Shown here: positions 1 to 7,758 of the stretch, piece after piece
Layout of the letters: every line of letters starts with the position of its first letter
Numbering within the stretch: position 1 is the first letter of the stretch
NCBI GenBank assembly: GCA_041394245.1
Contig: JAWKIR010000004.1
Span: forward strand, 248,001-312,000
Length of the DNA: 64,000 bases
Reading direction: 5' to 3'
Source: Acidimicrobiales bacterium
GTDB lineage: Bacteria > Actinomycetota > Acidimicrobiia > Acidimicrobiales > Aldehydirespiratoraceae
Notes under the pieces: model-generated
Databases searched by the model: none
The model's input: only the letters and a program-made list of their open reading frames with translations
What the model was told of the DNA's origin: nothing
Program-made: the position numbers and the translations under genes

Positions 1-1116
1 AAGTTCCGCGACGACACCGCTCGCCGCGCCGGAGTGGAGTTGCCGGGGCACGATCAGACCGGGCTCGTGCCCGATCTCGAGATGTCGCCACAGGGCGAGA
101 TCGTCGCCCGTCCCGAGATCGAGATCGGGGCGGTCGCCCCGGTGCAGCAGTACGCGTTGATCGACAGCGCCCGCCGAGCGGCGCAGGGATGGACGCTCGA
201 CGAACACCGCGACGACATCGCGGCGCTCTGGCATCGCTTCAACCGGGTGGCGCAGACCAATCCGCGAGCCGACTTCGGCGCCCCGATGTCGGCTGAGGAG
301 ATCCGTGAGCCCGGACCCGCCAACCGGCCGATCGCGTTTCCCTACAACAAGTGGCACAACAGCCAGTGGGGCGTCGACCAGGCTTCCGCGATGGTGTTCT
401 GCAACGTCGCGCTCGCCGACGAGTTGGGGGTCGACCCCGAGCGTCGCGTGTATCCCCACGTCGGGCTCGAGTCGTCGCTCTCGCTGTCGCTCAGCCGTCG
501 GGCCGAACTGCACCGCTGGCCGGCGATGCGGGTGCTCGGCGAGGCTGCGGCAGCCCATGTCGGCCGGCCGGTGGCATCGATGGACTTCGTCGAGCTCTAC
601 AGCTGTTTCCCGGTCGCGGTTCGGGTCCAGCAGCAGGAGCTCGGCCTCGATCCCGATGGCACGCCCACCCTCACCGGCGGTATGGCCTTCGCCGGCGGTC
701 CGTTCAACAACTTCGTCTATCAGGCGACGGTCGACATGATCGAGGCCGTCCGGTCCCAGCCTGGCTCCTATGGTGCCGTCACTGCGGTGAGCGGCCTGCT
801 CACCAAGCCGGCGCTCGCGGTGTGGTCGACCGAACCGCCGGAGCGAGGGCTCCTGATCGCCGACCTGGTCGACGATGCCCGCGCCGCGACCTCGGAGGCG
901 CCGCTCGACGAGGATCCCGCCGGCGACGGCGTGGTTGCCACCTACACGGTCGTCTACGCCGGCAACGAGCCGGCGCGGGTGTGCGCCATCGTCGACCTCG
1001 ATTCCGGCGAACGCGCCGTCGCCGCCGTCGATGACCCCGACCTCGCCGCAACCGCTGTCGTCGAAGACCTCATCGGTACCCGCGTCCGTGTCGACGGCCG
1101 CGCCCTGCGCCCCTGA
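1..1116 (+). CDS. Thiolase-like acetyl-CoA acetyltransferase, 3' part (runs off left edge)
   Basis: The reading frame is open from base 1, so the gene begins upstream and only the last 371 codons are present. The sequence has the thiolase C-terminal half: an ELYSCFPVAV segment placing a cysteine where thiolases bind acyl chains, followed by a GGMAFAGGPFNN glycine motif. In classic thiolases that loop reads GHP; here it is GGP, as in SCP-x/thiolase-like type 1 proteins, so cleavage activity should not be assumed. A further domain of about 100 residues follows (roughly residues 270-371), matching the extra C-terminal domain of thiolase-like protein type 1. Likely role: acyl-CoA chemistry in fatty-acid or sterol breakdown in the cytoplasm. 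It converges on a minus-strand gene across a repeat. Confidence 0.8.
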   Translation, partial: KFRDDTARRAGVELPGHDQTGLVPDLEMSPQGEIVARPEIEIGAVAPVQQYALIDSARRAAQGWTLDEHRDDIAALWHRFNRVAQTNPRADFGAPMSAEEIREPGPANRPIAFPYNKWHNSQWGVDQASAMVFCNVALADELGVDPERRVYPHVGLESSLSLSLSRRAELHRWPAMRVLGEAAAAHVGRPVASMDFVELYSCFPVAVRVQQQELGLDPDGTPTLTGGMAFAGGPFNNFVYQATVDMIEAVRSQPGSYGAVTAVSGLLTKPALAVWSTEPPERGLLIADLVDDARAATSEAPLDEDPAGDGVVATYTVVYAGNEPARVCAIVDLDSGERAVAAVDDPDLAATAVVEDLIGTRVRVDGRALRP

Positions 1117-1118
1117 CC

Positions 1119-1184
1119 CGCCACAGCGGTGTCAGACACCCGCTACAGCGGTGTCAGACACCCGCTACAGCGGTGTCGGACAGC
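1119..1184. repeat. Three tandem 22-bp palindromic repeat units
   Basis: Units lie at 1119-1140, 1141-1162 and 1163-1184. The first two differ at one base; the third has two changes near its end. Each of the first two contains the near-palindrome GGTGTCAGACACC. The element sits two bases after the thiolase stop in a convergent intergenic gap, so it could act as a transcription terminator or protein-binding array. There are no spacers, so it is not CRISPR. Bases 1119-1146 recur exactly, reverse-complemented, at 5929-5956. Confidence 0.85.
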
Positions 1185-1230
1185 GGCAACGCGTCGCGTT
1201 GCTCCGAACTCGGCTTCGCCGAACTCCGGA

Positions 1231-1863
1231 CTACGACTCCAGACCGAGTTCGGCGATGCGTTCGAGGACCCGCTCGCGTTCGTCGTCGATGACCGTTGTG
1301 TCGCCGTGGCCGGTGTGCACGATCGTGTCGCCGGGCAGGGTCAGGAGCCGGTCGCGGATCGAGCGCAGGATCGTCGGCTCATCGGAGTAGCTGCGACCCG
1401 TCGCGCCGGGACCACCGCAAAAGAGGGTGTCGCCGGAGACGATCCGACCCGCGGCGACGTCGTGGAAGCAACAACAGCCAGGGGAGTGGCCGGGGGTGTG
1501 GATGATGCCGACCTCGTGGCCGCCGGCCGACAAGGTGGTGCCGGGCACCACATCCCCGTCCGGACTCGATTCGGGATAGACGACGTCCCACAGCATCCGG
1601 TCGGCCGGGTGCAGCAGGATCGGTGCGTCGACTGCGTCGCGCAGTGCCTCGGCGGCATTGATGTGGTCGTTGTGCCCATGGGTGAGGACGATGGCGGTCA
1701 CGTTCCGGCCGTTGATCGCGTCGACGATCGGTTGGTGATCGTGGGCCGCGTCGAAGACCATCACCTCGCGGTCGTCGCCGACCAGCCAGATGTTGTTGGT
1801 GACCTCCCACTCGCCGCCATCGAGAGCGAAGATCCCGTCGGTTGTGACCAGTTCGATGGCCAT
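1231..1863 (-). CDS. MBL-fold metallo-hydrolase linked to mycothiol formaldehyde dehydrogenase
   Basis: A 210-residue protein of the metallo-beta-lactamase fold. The zinc motif THGHNDH is at residues 61-67, a second histidine lies in HTPGHSPG near 121-128, an SGDTLF aspartate near 143, and a C-terminal HTGHG. This is a glyoxalase-II-like layout of normal length. It starts two bases after the stop of the upstream S-(hydroxymethyl)mycothiol dehydrogenase, the same pairing seen as Rv2259-Rv2260 in Mycobacterium. By that context it probably hydrolyses the S-formyl-mycothiol (or a related thioester) made by its partner; this substrate is inference. Confidence 0.8.
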   Translation of the reverse strand: MAIELVTTDGIFALDGGEWEVTNNIWLVGDDREVMVFDAAHDHQPIVDAINGRNVTAIVLTHGHNDHINAAEALRDAVDAPILLHPADRMLWDVVYPESSPDGDVVPGTTLSAGGHEVGIIHTPGHSPGCCCFHDVAAGRIVSGDTLFCGGPGATGRSYSDEPTILRSIRDRLLTLPGDTIVHTGHGDTTVIDDERERVLERIAELGLES

Positions 1864-1865
1864 CG

Positions 1866-2951
1866 TCAGATCTCGACCACGGAACGAAGGACCTCGCCAC
1901 GCTCCATCTTGTGGAACGCCTCCTCGACATCGTCCAGCCCGATGGTCTCGGAAACGAATCCGTCGAGATCGAGTCGGCCCTGCTGATAGAGGTCGATCAG
2001 CATCGGGAAGTCGCGCGAGGGAAGGCAGTCGCCGTACCAGCTCGACTTCAGCGCCCCGCCGCGGCCGAACACCTCCTGGAACGGCAGCGTCACCTCCATT
2101 TCGGGGGTGGGCACGCCGACGAGCACGACCGTACCGGCGAGATCACGTGCCTCGAAGCACTGCTTGTAGACCTCGGGCAGGCCGATGGCATCGATCGTGA
2201 CATCGGCCCCGAAGCCGCCGGTGTACTCCCGGATCTTCTCGACCGCGTTCTCGTTGCGGGAGTTGATCGTGTGCGTGGCGCCGAAACCCTTGGCCCACTC
2301 GAGCTTCTGATCGTCGAGGTCGACGGCGATGATCGTCGATGCCCCGGCCAGCTTCGAACCGGCGATCGCAGCGTCACCGACGCCGCCGCAGCCGAACACG
2401 GCGACGCTGTCGCCGCGGCTCACTCCGCCGGTGTTGATGGCCGCACCGATGCCGGCCATCACTCCGCACCCGAGAAGGCCGGCCGCCGCAGGCGAGGCCG
2501 AGGGGTCGACCTTGGTGCACTGCCCGGACGCAACCAGTGTCTTCTCGGCGAACGCGCCGATTCCGAGGGCCGGCGACAGCACCGTGCCGTCCTCGAGGGT
2601 CATCTTCTGTTCGGCGTTGAACGTGCTGAAGCAGAGGTGTGGCGAGCCCTTCTTGCAGGCGCGGCAGGTGCCGCACACCGCTCGCCAGTTGAGGATGACG
2701 AAGTCACCGGGTTCGACATCGGTGACACCCTCGCCGACCGATTCGACGATGCCGCTGGCCTCGTGGCCGAGCAGGAACGGGAACTCGTCGTTGATGCCGC
2801 CCTCTCGATAGTGGAGGTCGGTGTGGCACACACCGCAGGCCTGGATGGCGACGACTGCTTCACCGGGTCCCGGGTCGGGGATCACGATGTTCTCGATCGT
2901 GACCGGCTCGCCCTTTGCCTTCGCCACCACTCCCTTGACCGTCTGCGCCAT
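1866..2951 (-). CDS. mscR: S-(hydroxymethyl)mycothiol dehydrogenase (formaldehyde detoxification)
   Basis: Zinc-dependent medium-chain alcohol dehydrogenase of 361 residues. It oxidises the adduct of formaldehyde with mycothiol using NAD and can also reduce S-nitrosomycothiol. Visible features: catalytic zinc ligands Cys39 and GHE at 62-64; four structural-zinc cysteines at 93, 96, 99 and 107; an NAD-binding GCGGVG motif near 195. The ATG at 2951 starts the conserved sequence MAQTVKGVVA; the frame is open for 71 more codons upstream, but that stretch is not family-like. It is followed after two bases by its usual MBL-fold partner. Presence implies a mycothiol-making actinobacterium. Confidence 0.9.
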   Translation of the reverse strand: MAQTVKGVVAKAKGEPVTIENIVIPDPGPGEAVVAIQACGVCHTDLHYREGGINDEFPFLLGHEASGIVESVGEGVTDVEPGDFVILNWRAVCGTCRACKKGSPHLCFSTFNAEQKMTLEDGTVLSPALGIGAFAEKTLVASGQCTKVDPSASPAAAGLLGCGVMAGIGAAINTGGVSRGDSVAVFGCGGVGDAAIAGSKLAGASTIIAVDLDDQKLEWAKGFGATHTINSRNENAVEKIREYTGGFGADVTIDAIGLPEVYKQCFEARDLAGTVVLVGVPTPEMEVTLPFQEVFGRGGALKSSWYGDCLPSRDFPMLIDLYQQGRLDLDGFVSETIGLDDVEEAFHKMERGEVLRSVVEI

Positions 2952-2997
2952 TGCTCTGCTCCTGAACCTGTCGTCGGACGCGGTCAGGGTAGTGCCG

Positions 2998-3672
2998 TCA
3001 GCCGGCGAGGAGTAGCGGCTCGACGCGGTCCCACGTGCCGGGGATGACGCCGAGCATCTCGTTGCGGCCGACGGCTTCCAGATCGTCGAACCCCAGGCCG
3101 GCGAGTTCCTCGATGATCGCGTCGTAGTCGTCGTGCAGGATCGTGTTGTCGGGATCGAGGCCACTGACGATGGCGAGCCCCGTCGGCTCGACGTCGACGG
3201 TGGTGACGGTGAGATCCGGACGATGATTGCGCAGCGCGACCACGACCTTCCACACGTCGCCCGACCAGACCACGGTGGTGCGATCTCGCGCCGCCGTCTT
3301 CGCGTCGATGGGAAGGCAGTCGTGGATCATGATGATCCCGTCGGGGTGGGAATGGCGTTCGACGTTGGCGACGTCGCGCAGCGTCTGTTCGTGGAGGTGC
3401 AATCCGTCGACGAAGGCGAGGTCGATCGGTCCTCCCAACAGGCCGACGAGGTCGGGATCGGCGAAGAAGTCGTCGCTGGTCGCCGCAACGATGACGGTGT
3501 TGTCAGGTGGCGAGTCGACCTTCGGTTCCGGGTCGACGCCGACCGCCCGCGTGCCAGGACGCACGAACGACAACGAGTGACCCTCGTGAACGCCGATCTC
3601 CAGATAGCGCTCGGGCCTCACGACTTCATGCGCTCGGCGCAGCAGTCCGTAATACGTGGAGATGTCGTTCAT
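2998..3672 (-). CDS. Class I SAM-dependent methyltransferase-like protein (Methyltransf_24 type)
   Basis: A 224-residue protein with a Rossmann-type SAM motif YLEIGVHEGHSL at residues 23-34, an acidic motif AVGVDPEP next to it, and FVDGLHLHEQTLRDV in the middle, the usual pattern of small methyltransferases related to cephalosporin hydroxylase and TylF-like proteins. The acceptor cannot be read from the sequence. It lies between a TylF-like gene (26 bases upstream) and mscR (46 bases downstream), on the same strand, so it is likely cotranscribed with them. No membrane segment or signal is visible. Confidence 0.65.
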   Translation of the reverse strand: MNDISTYYGLLRRAHEVVRPERYLEIGVHEGHSLSFVRPGTRAVGVDPEPKVDSPPDNTVIVAATSDDFFADPDLVGLLGGPIDLAFVDGLHLHEQTLRDVANVERHSHPDGIIMIHDCLPIDAKTAARDRTTVVWSGDVWKVVVALRNHRPDLTVTTVDVEPTGLAIVSGLDPDNTILHDDYDAIIEELAGLGFDDLEAVGRNEMLGVIPGTWDRVEPLLLAG

Positions 3673-3697
3673 GAGCGTCCTCGAACGGAGGTGGGCG

Positions 3698-4528
3698 TCA
3701 CGCGGTTCGGCGCCAGTGCACGCCAGTCCAGTCGATCGGGACGATCTCGTCGGTGATGCCGTGGCGCTCGCGGTAGTCGGTGCAGGCCTGGCGGCACGGC
3801 TCCCACGCGCCGTAGTCGTCGACGATCACGTAGCCGCCGACGCTCAGTCTCGGGTAGAGCGCCTCGAGCGCGTCCATGGTCGACTCGTACATGTCGCCAT
3901 CGAGACGCAGCACCGCCAGTCGCTCGATCGGGGCGGTCGGGAGCGTGTCGCGAAACCAGCCCTCGAGGAATTGCACCCGGTCATCGAGCAGCCCATAGCG
4001 ATCGAAGTTGGCCCGTACCCGATCGGCCGACACTGCGAGGGCGGGGACATCGGACATGTCGTGGCCCACATCCTGAGGGAACGCGTCGGCATCGGGAGCG
4101 GGGAGGCCCTGGAAGCTGTCGGCCACCCACACCCGCCGATCGGTGTCGCCCCACGCCTCGAGCATCCCGCGCATGAGGATCGTCACCCCGCCGCGCCACA
4201 CGCCGGTTTCGATGAGATCGCCCGGCACACCGTCGGCCATCACGGAATCGACGCATCGACGGACGTCGGCGAGACGCTGCCGCCCCACCATGGTTTCGGC
4301 CGCCGGTGGCCAATCGTTGCCGTCGTCGCGTTTGTGGGCGTCGCCTCCGCGCCGGGTGAGTCGCCACCCGTTGTCGCGGAGCGTGGCGCGCAGTTCGTCG
4401 GTGTCGCCGGGCCATTCGGCGAGATCGATGTCGTGCGTCTCCTCGTCGAGGAAGAGCTCGCGGGTGAGGCATCCCATGAGGAGGTCGACGTAGCGGTCGC
4501 GAAGCTCGGCGGCAGTGGTGGTGGACAT
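3698..4528 (-). CDS. TylF/MycF-like macrocin O-methyltransferase family protein
   Basis: A 276-residue cytoplasmic methyltransferase. The family signature is clear: an N-terminal helix with DLLMGCLTREL, then IETGVWRGGVTILMRG (SAM motif), WVADSFQGLPAPD, and near the C-terminus LDGDMYESTMDAL followed by YVIVDDYGAWEPC. The two acidic segments correspond to the metal- and catechol-binding region of TylF/MycF sugar O-methyltransferases. The family also includes many uncharacterised proteins, so the acceptor is unknown. ATG at 4528 was chosen because it opens directly into the conserved N-terminal helix; the frame stays open far upstream without family similarity. Same-strand neighbours on both sides suggest an operon. 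Confidence 0.75.
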   Translation of the reverse strand: MSTTTAAELRDRYVDLLMGCLTRELFLDEETHDIDLAEWPGDTDELRATLRDNGWRLTRRGGDAHKRDDGNDWPPAAETMVGRQRLADVRRCVDSVMADGVPGDLIETGVWRGGVTILMRGMLEAWGDTDRRVWVADSFQGLPAPDADAFPQDVGHDMSDVPALAVSADRVRANFDRYGLLDDRVQFLEGWFRDTLPTAPIERLAVLRLDGDMYESTMDALEALYPRLSVGGYVIVDDYGAWEPCRQACTDYRERHGITDEIVPIDWTGVHWRRTA

Positions 4529-4539
4529 CGGCTGGCAGC

Positions 4540-5070
4540 CTATTGAGGACGACGAAGAACCCAGATGCCGTGTGGCGCCGCCGGGAAGAAGGTGAGGGTC
4601 CGTTCCTCGAGCAGTGTGAAACCCAACCGGACGGCCACGGCCTGTGACGCAGCGTTCGTGGGCAGGATCACGCTGTAGAGACGGTCGTCGTCGTGGTTCG
4701 CGAACGCCCACTCGACCGTCGCCGCTCCGGCCTCGGTCGCGTAGCCGTTGCCCCAGTGGGCGGGATCGAAGGTCCAGCCGCACTCGAGGCCGGGCCAGTC
4801 GTGGCGCTCCGGTCGATGCGTGCCGGCCCGCCCGATCAATTCGCCGCTGGACTTCAGTGTCACCGCCCACTGTCCTGAACCCCGCAATGCCCACTGTCCA
4901 CGATGGCTCGCCATCTGGGCCCACGCGTCGTCTCGCGAGAACGTGTCGGGGATGTGGAGCGACGCGCGGACCTCGGGTGTCGCGTGGATCTCGAAGAACC
5001 GGGGGAGGTCGCCCTCGGTGAACGGGCGAAGGATGAGCCGGTCGGTCTCGACGGTGGGGCAGTCGGGCAT
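4540..5070 (-). CDS. GNAT family N-acetyltransferase (RimJ/RimL type)
   Basis: A 176-residue acetyltransferase starting with the typical ETDRLILRPFTEGDLPRF segment of RimJ/RimL-like GNAT proteins, followed by a RAGTHRP strand, a GYATEAGAA acetyl-CoA-binding loop (residues about 110-118), and NAASQAVAVRLGF near the end. It would transfer an acetyl group to a protein N-terminus or small amine; the target is unknown. ATG 5070 is preferred; an ATG eight codons upstream (5094) is also possible. It is the first gene of the minus-strand run and is divergent from the thioesterase gene, sharing a 40-base promoter region. Confidence 0.8.
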   Translation of the reverse strand: MPDCPTVETDRLILRPFTEGDLPRFFEIHATPEVRASLHIPDTFSRDDAWAQMASHRGQWALRGSGQWAVTLKSSGELIGRAGTHRPERHDWPGLECGWTFDPAHWGNGYATEAGAATVEWAFANHDDDRLYSVILPTNAASQAVAVRLGFTLLEERTLTFFPAAPHGIWVLRRPQ

Positions 5071-5110
5071 TTCGCCATCCTCGCACGCGGGCATCTACCC
5101 TCCGCTCCGT

Positions 5111-5932
5111 ATGTCGTGGCTGCTGGACGAACGCACGGAACTCGAATCGCTCGGCGACGGGCGCTACCGCCGACAGATCGACAGCGGCGAGTTCTGGGGC
5201 ACGGGCAGCCCCTTCGGTGGCTACTTGATGGCGATCACGTTCCAGGCGATGCGCATGGAGGTCGACGATTCGACCCGGCTCCCGCGCGTCTACTCGCATC
5301 AGTTCTTGCGGCGAGTGCCGGTGGGGCCGCTCGACATCGTCGTCACAACCGAGCGGGTGGGTGGGCTGGTGCACTCCGTCACCGCTCGCCTCGACGTTGC
5401 CGGCGATACGGTCGGTGTGGCGGGTGGGCTGTTCGCCGGTGATCGTGAAGGGCCCACCTATCTCGACGAGCCGATTCCCGACGTCGATCCACCCATCGAG
5501 CCGGATGGTACCGACGTGCCGGGCTGGGCCACCAACGTCCACGGCCGATTCGTGCCCCACCGGCGTTTCGGTGAGGACGGCGATGTCGTGCCCAACGAGG
5601 ACGGCGGCTGGCTCCGGATGGTCGAACCGGGTCCGTGGGACCACCGCCTTGCGCTGATGGCAAGCGACGTGTGGCCGCCGCCGGTGATCCGTCACCCGGA
5701 TCGCATGTGTGCCACCCCGAGCCTGCACCACGTCGTGCATTTCGGGCCCGACGTCGGCGGTTCCGCGGATCAGGCATTGCTGGTGCGCCATCGCGCGACG
5801 CGCGGCCATGGAGGCCTGACCGACGAGGACATCACCCTCTGGGCCGACGATGGGCGCTTGTTGCTCAAGGCACGTCAGCTCCGCACCGTCATCGACCTCA
5901 GCAGGATCGACACCACCTCGTTCACTCCGTAG
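5111..5932 (+). CDS. Acyl-CoA thioesterase-like double-hotdog protein
   Basis: A 273-residue protein resembling the TesB/acyl-CoA thioesterase II group in its actinobacterial form. The N-terminal hotdog contains GTGSPFGGYLMAITFQAM (residues about 33-50), where glycines normally hold the acyl-CoA, and SHQFLRRVPVGPLDIVV follows. The second half has the expected LMASDVWPP and LHHVVHFG strands. It probably releases free acids from branched or aromatic acyl-CoA. The start ATG at 5111 begins right at the conserved domain and faces a divergent GNAT gene. Its TAG stop lies inside a copy of the dispersed palindromic repeat. Confidence 0.7.
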   Translation: MSWLLDERTELESLGDGRYRRQIDSGEFWGTGSPFGGYLMAITFQAMRMEVDDSTRLPRVYSHQFLRRVPVGPLDIVVTTERVGGLVHSVTARLDVAGDTVGVAGGLFAGDREGPTYLDEPIPDVDPPIEPDGTDVPGWATNVHGRFVPHRRFGEDGDVVPNEDGGWLRMVEPGPWDHRLALMASDVWPPPVIRHPDRMCATPSLHHVVHFGPDVGGSADQALLVRHRATRGHGGLTDEDITLWADDGRLLLKARQLRTVIDLSRIDTTSFTP

Positions 5933-5956
5933 CGGGTGTCTGACACCGCTGTGGCG
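5929..5956 (-). repeat. Dispersed palindromic repeat, inverted copy
   Basis: This 28-base element is an exact reverse complement of 1119-1146. It contains GGTGTCTGACACC and overlaps the TAG stop of the thioesterase gene. It lies between two same-strand genes, which is compatible with a terminator, an operator for the next gene (start 5996), or a dispersed small repeat family. Confidence 0.85.
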
Positions 5957-5995
5957 GGCAGAATCGTTTCTCATCGGATCGACAAGGGGCCACAC

Positions 5996-6856
5996 ATGAA
6001 ATTCGGAATCGGTTTCGCCAACACCGTCACGTTCGTCACCGGCGATGGTGCCGCGGAGCTCGGGAAGGCGGCGGAAGCCGCGGGGTTCGAGTCGCTCTGG
6101 ACGGTCGAACACATCCTCTACCCGGAGGGCTACGAGTCGACCTACCCGTACGCACCCGACGGCAAGATGCCCGGCTCGGGTGACAGCCCCATCCCCGACC
6201 CGCTGATCTGGCTCGCCTACGTCGCGGCGCACACCACGAACCTCAAGCTCGCCACGGGCATCTCGCTGTTGCCCGAGCGCCACCCGGTCACCTACGCGAA
6301 GGAAGTCGCCACGCTCGACATGATGTCGAACGGGAGGGTCATCCTCGGTGTCGGTATCGGCTGGCTGAAGGAAGAGTTCGCCGCGCTCGACGTTCCGTGG
6401 GAAGGGCGCACCCGGCGGACCGAGGAGTACGCCGAGGTCATGCGAGCACTCTGGGAGAAGGACGACGTCTCCTTCCACGGTGAGTTCATCGACTTCGACC
6501 ACATCTCGTCGAACCCGAAGCCGGCGAACGGCCGGGTGCCGATCCACATCGGAGGCCACAGCAGGGCGGCCGCCGAGCGGGCCGGCCGCATGGGCGACGG
6601 CTTCTTCCCAGCCAAGGGCGACATCGCTGAACTGTTCGAGATCGCGCGCCAGACGGCGGCCGACAACGGCCGGGATCCTGCGGCGATCGAGATGACCAGC
6701 TCCCACCCCGGGATCTTCGGCGACGACCCGGCCGCCGCGATCGAGGAAGCGGCGAGCTGGGGGATGCACCGCATGATCGTCCCGGGTTTCCTGTTTCTCG
6801 GCAGGCCCGCCGAGAAGATGGCGGCGTTCGCGGAGCTCATCGCCGCCCAGGCGTAG
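5996..6856 (+). CDS. LLM-class F420-dependent oxidoreductase
   Basis: A 286-residue luciferase-like monooxygenase-fold protein. Visible family marks: MKFGIGFANTV at the N-terminus, ESLWTVEHILYPEGY, the LATGISLLPERHPV strand, DMMSNGRVILGVGIGW near residue 112-127, and VPIHIGGHSRAAAERAGRMGDGF, which are all typical of F420-dependent members rather than FMN ones. The substrate is not predictable. ATG 5996 has an AAGGGG ribosome-binding site 7-12 bases upstream and starts at the first beta strand; an upstream in-frame ATG at 5936 would lie within the repeat and add an unlikely 20 residues. Confidence 0.85.
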   Translation: MKFGIGFANTVTFVTGDGAAELGKAAEAAGFESLWTVEHILYPEGYESTYPYAPDGKMPGSGDSPIPDPLIWLAYVAAHTTNLKLATGISLLPERHPVTYAKEVATLDMMSNGRVILGVGIGWLKEEFAALDVPWEGRTRRTEEYAEVMRALWEKDDVSFHGEFIDFDHISSNPKPANGRVPIHIGGHSRAAAERAGRMGDGFFPAKGDIAELFEIARQTAADNGRDPAAIEMTSSHPGIFGDDPAAAIEEAASWGMHRMIVPGFLFLGRPAEKMAAFAELIAAQA

Positions 6857-6863
6857 GCGCCGG

Positions 6864-7748
6864 TCAGGTCCGGTCGAGCGGCCGGCTGTGGTCCCAGTCG
6901 GCGATGAGGCTGCGGATCGCGGTGATCAGGATCAGCGGCACGTCGAGCATCGGGTGGTGGCCGGCGGTCGGCAACTCGATGACCGGTGCGACCCGACCGA
7001 GTTGCTCGTACATGTAGGCGCCGATGTCGGGGGTCACGAGCCCGTGTTCGCAGCGCAGCAGTGCGACCCTGCAGGTGATCTGGGGGAGGTACTCGGCCGC
7101 ATCGCGTCGCGGCGGGATGAAGATCCGAGAGTCGAACTTCCATCGCCACAGGCCGTCGGCGTCGAGCCGAAGCGAACGCCGCGCGATGTTGTCCTTCACG
7201 TACGGGAGGTAGACGTCTTGCTCGGGGATGGTGCGGAACCGTTCGATCGGCCCCGCCGGGTCGTCGTACTCCCGCTCCTTGCGGAAGGTGTTGGTGGCCC
7301 GGCCGACGTTGACCTCGGGGTCTTCGTCCATCACCGGCGAGTCGATGATGACCGCGCCGGCGAGAAGGTCTGAATGGCGCGCCGCTGTCGCAACGGTCAC
7401 GAAGCCGCCCATGGAATGGCCGACGAGCACGGGCGGACGATCGAACGCGGCATCGTCGATCACCGCGGCCACTTCATCGCACCAGAGGTCGAGCGAGTAC
7501 TCGTCACGCCGGTCGCTGTCACCGTGGCCGGAGAGGTCGATGGCGGCCACCGAATGGTCGGTGAGAAATGCCGGTGCGATGTGGCTCCACCAGTGGGCGT
7601 GGGCGGCGCCGCCGTGGACGAACACGATCCCCGGCCGGCCGGGCTCGCCCCACGAGAGGTAGTTGATCCCTGCGCCGGCGACCTCGACCGTGCGTGGGGT
7701 CGGCCCGTTCTCGATCGCCGCGGTGAACCAGCCGGGTACGTCGCTCAT
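6864..7748 (-). CDS. Alpha/beta-fold hydrolase
   Basis: A 294-residue alpha/beta hydrolase. HGGAAHAHWW forms the oxyanion region (about residues 42-51), DLSGHGDSDRR follows, and the nucleophile elbow is GHSMGG near 109-114. The acid is probably the aspartate in the strand near VIIDSPVMDED or later, and the histidine lies in TAGHHPMLD near residue 263. It belongs to the broad esterase/haloalkane dehalogenase/epoxide hydrolase group; the substrate is unknown. ATG 7748 was chosen because MSDVPGWF leads directly into the fold. It follows the MFS gene by 10 bases on the same strand and converges on the LLM gene. Confidence 0.8.
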   Translation of the reverse strand: MSDVPGWFTAAIENGPTPRTVEVAGAGINYLSWGEPGRPGIVFVHGGAAHAHWWSHIAPAFLTDHSVAAIDLSGHGDSDRRDEYSLDLWCDEVAAVIDDAAFDRPPVLVGHSMGGFVTVATAARHSDLLAGAVIIDSPVMDEDPEVNVGRATNTFRKEREYDDPAGPIERFRTIPEQDVYLPYVKDNIARRSLRLDADGLWRWKFDSRIFIPPRRDAAEYLPQITCRVALLRCEHGLVTPDIGAYMYEQLGRVAPVIELPTAGHHPMLDVPLILITAIRSLIADWDHSRPLDRT

Positions 7749-7758
7749 GGCGCCGACG

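Noticed and set aside
1119..1184. CRISPR array
   Set aside because: Units are contiguous 22-base repeats with no spacers, and no cas genes are near.
4529..6769. Long minus-strand extension upstream of the TylF-like gene
   Set aside because: It runs antisense to the thioesterase and LLM genes, has low-complexity composition and no homology signal; the real start is ATG 4528.
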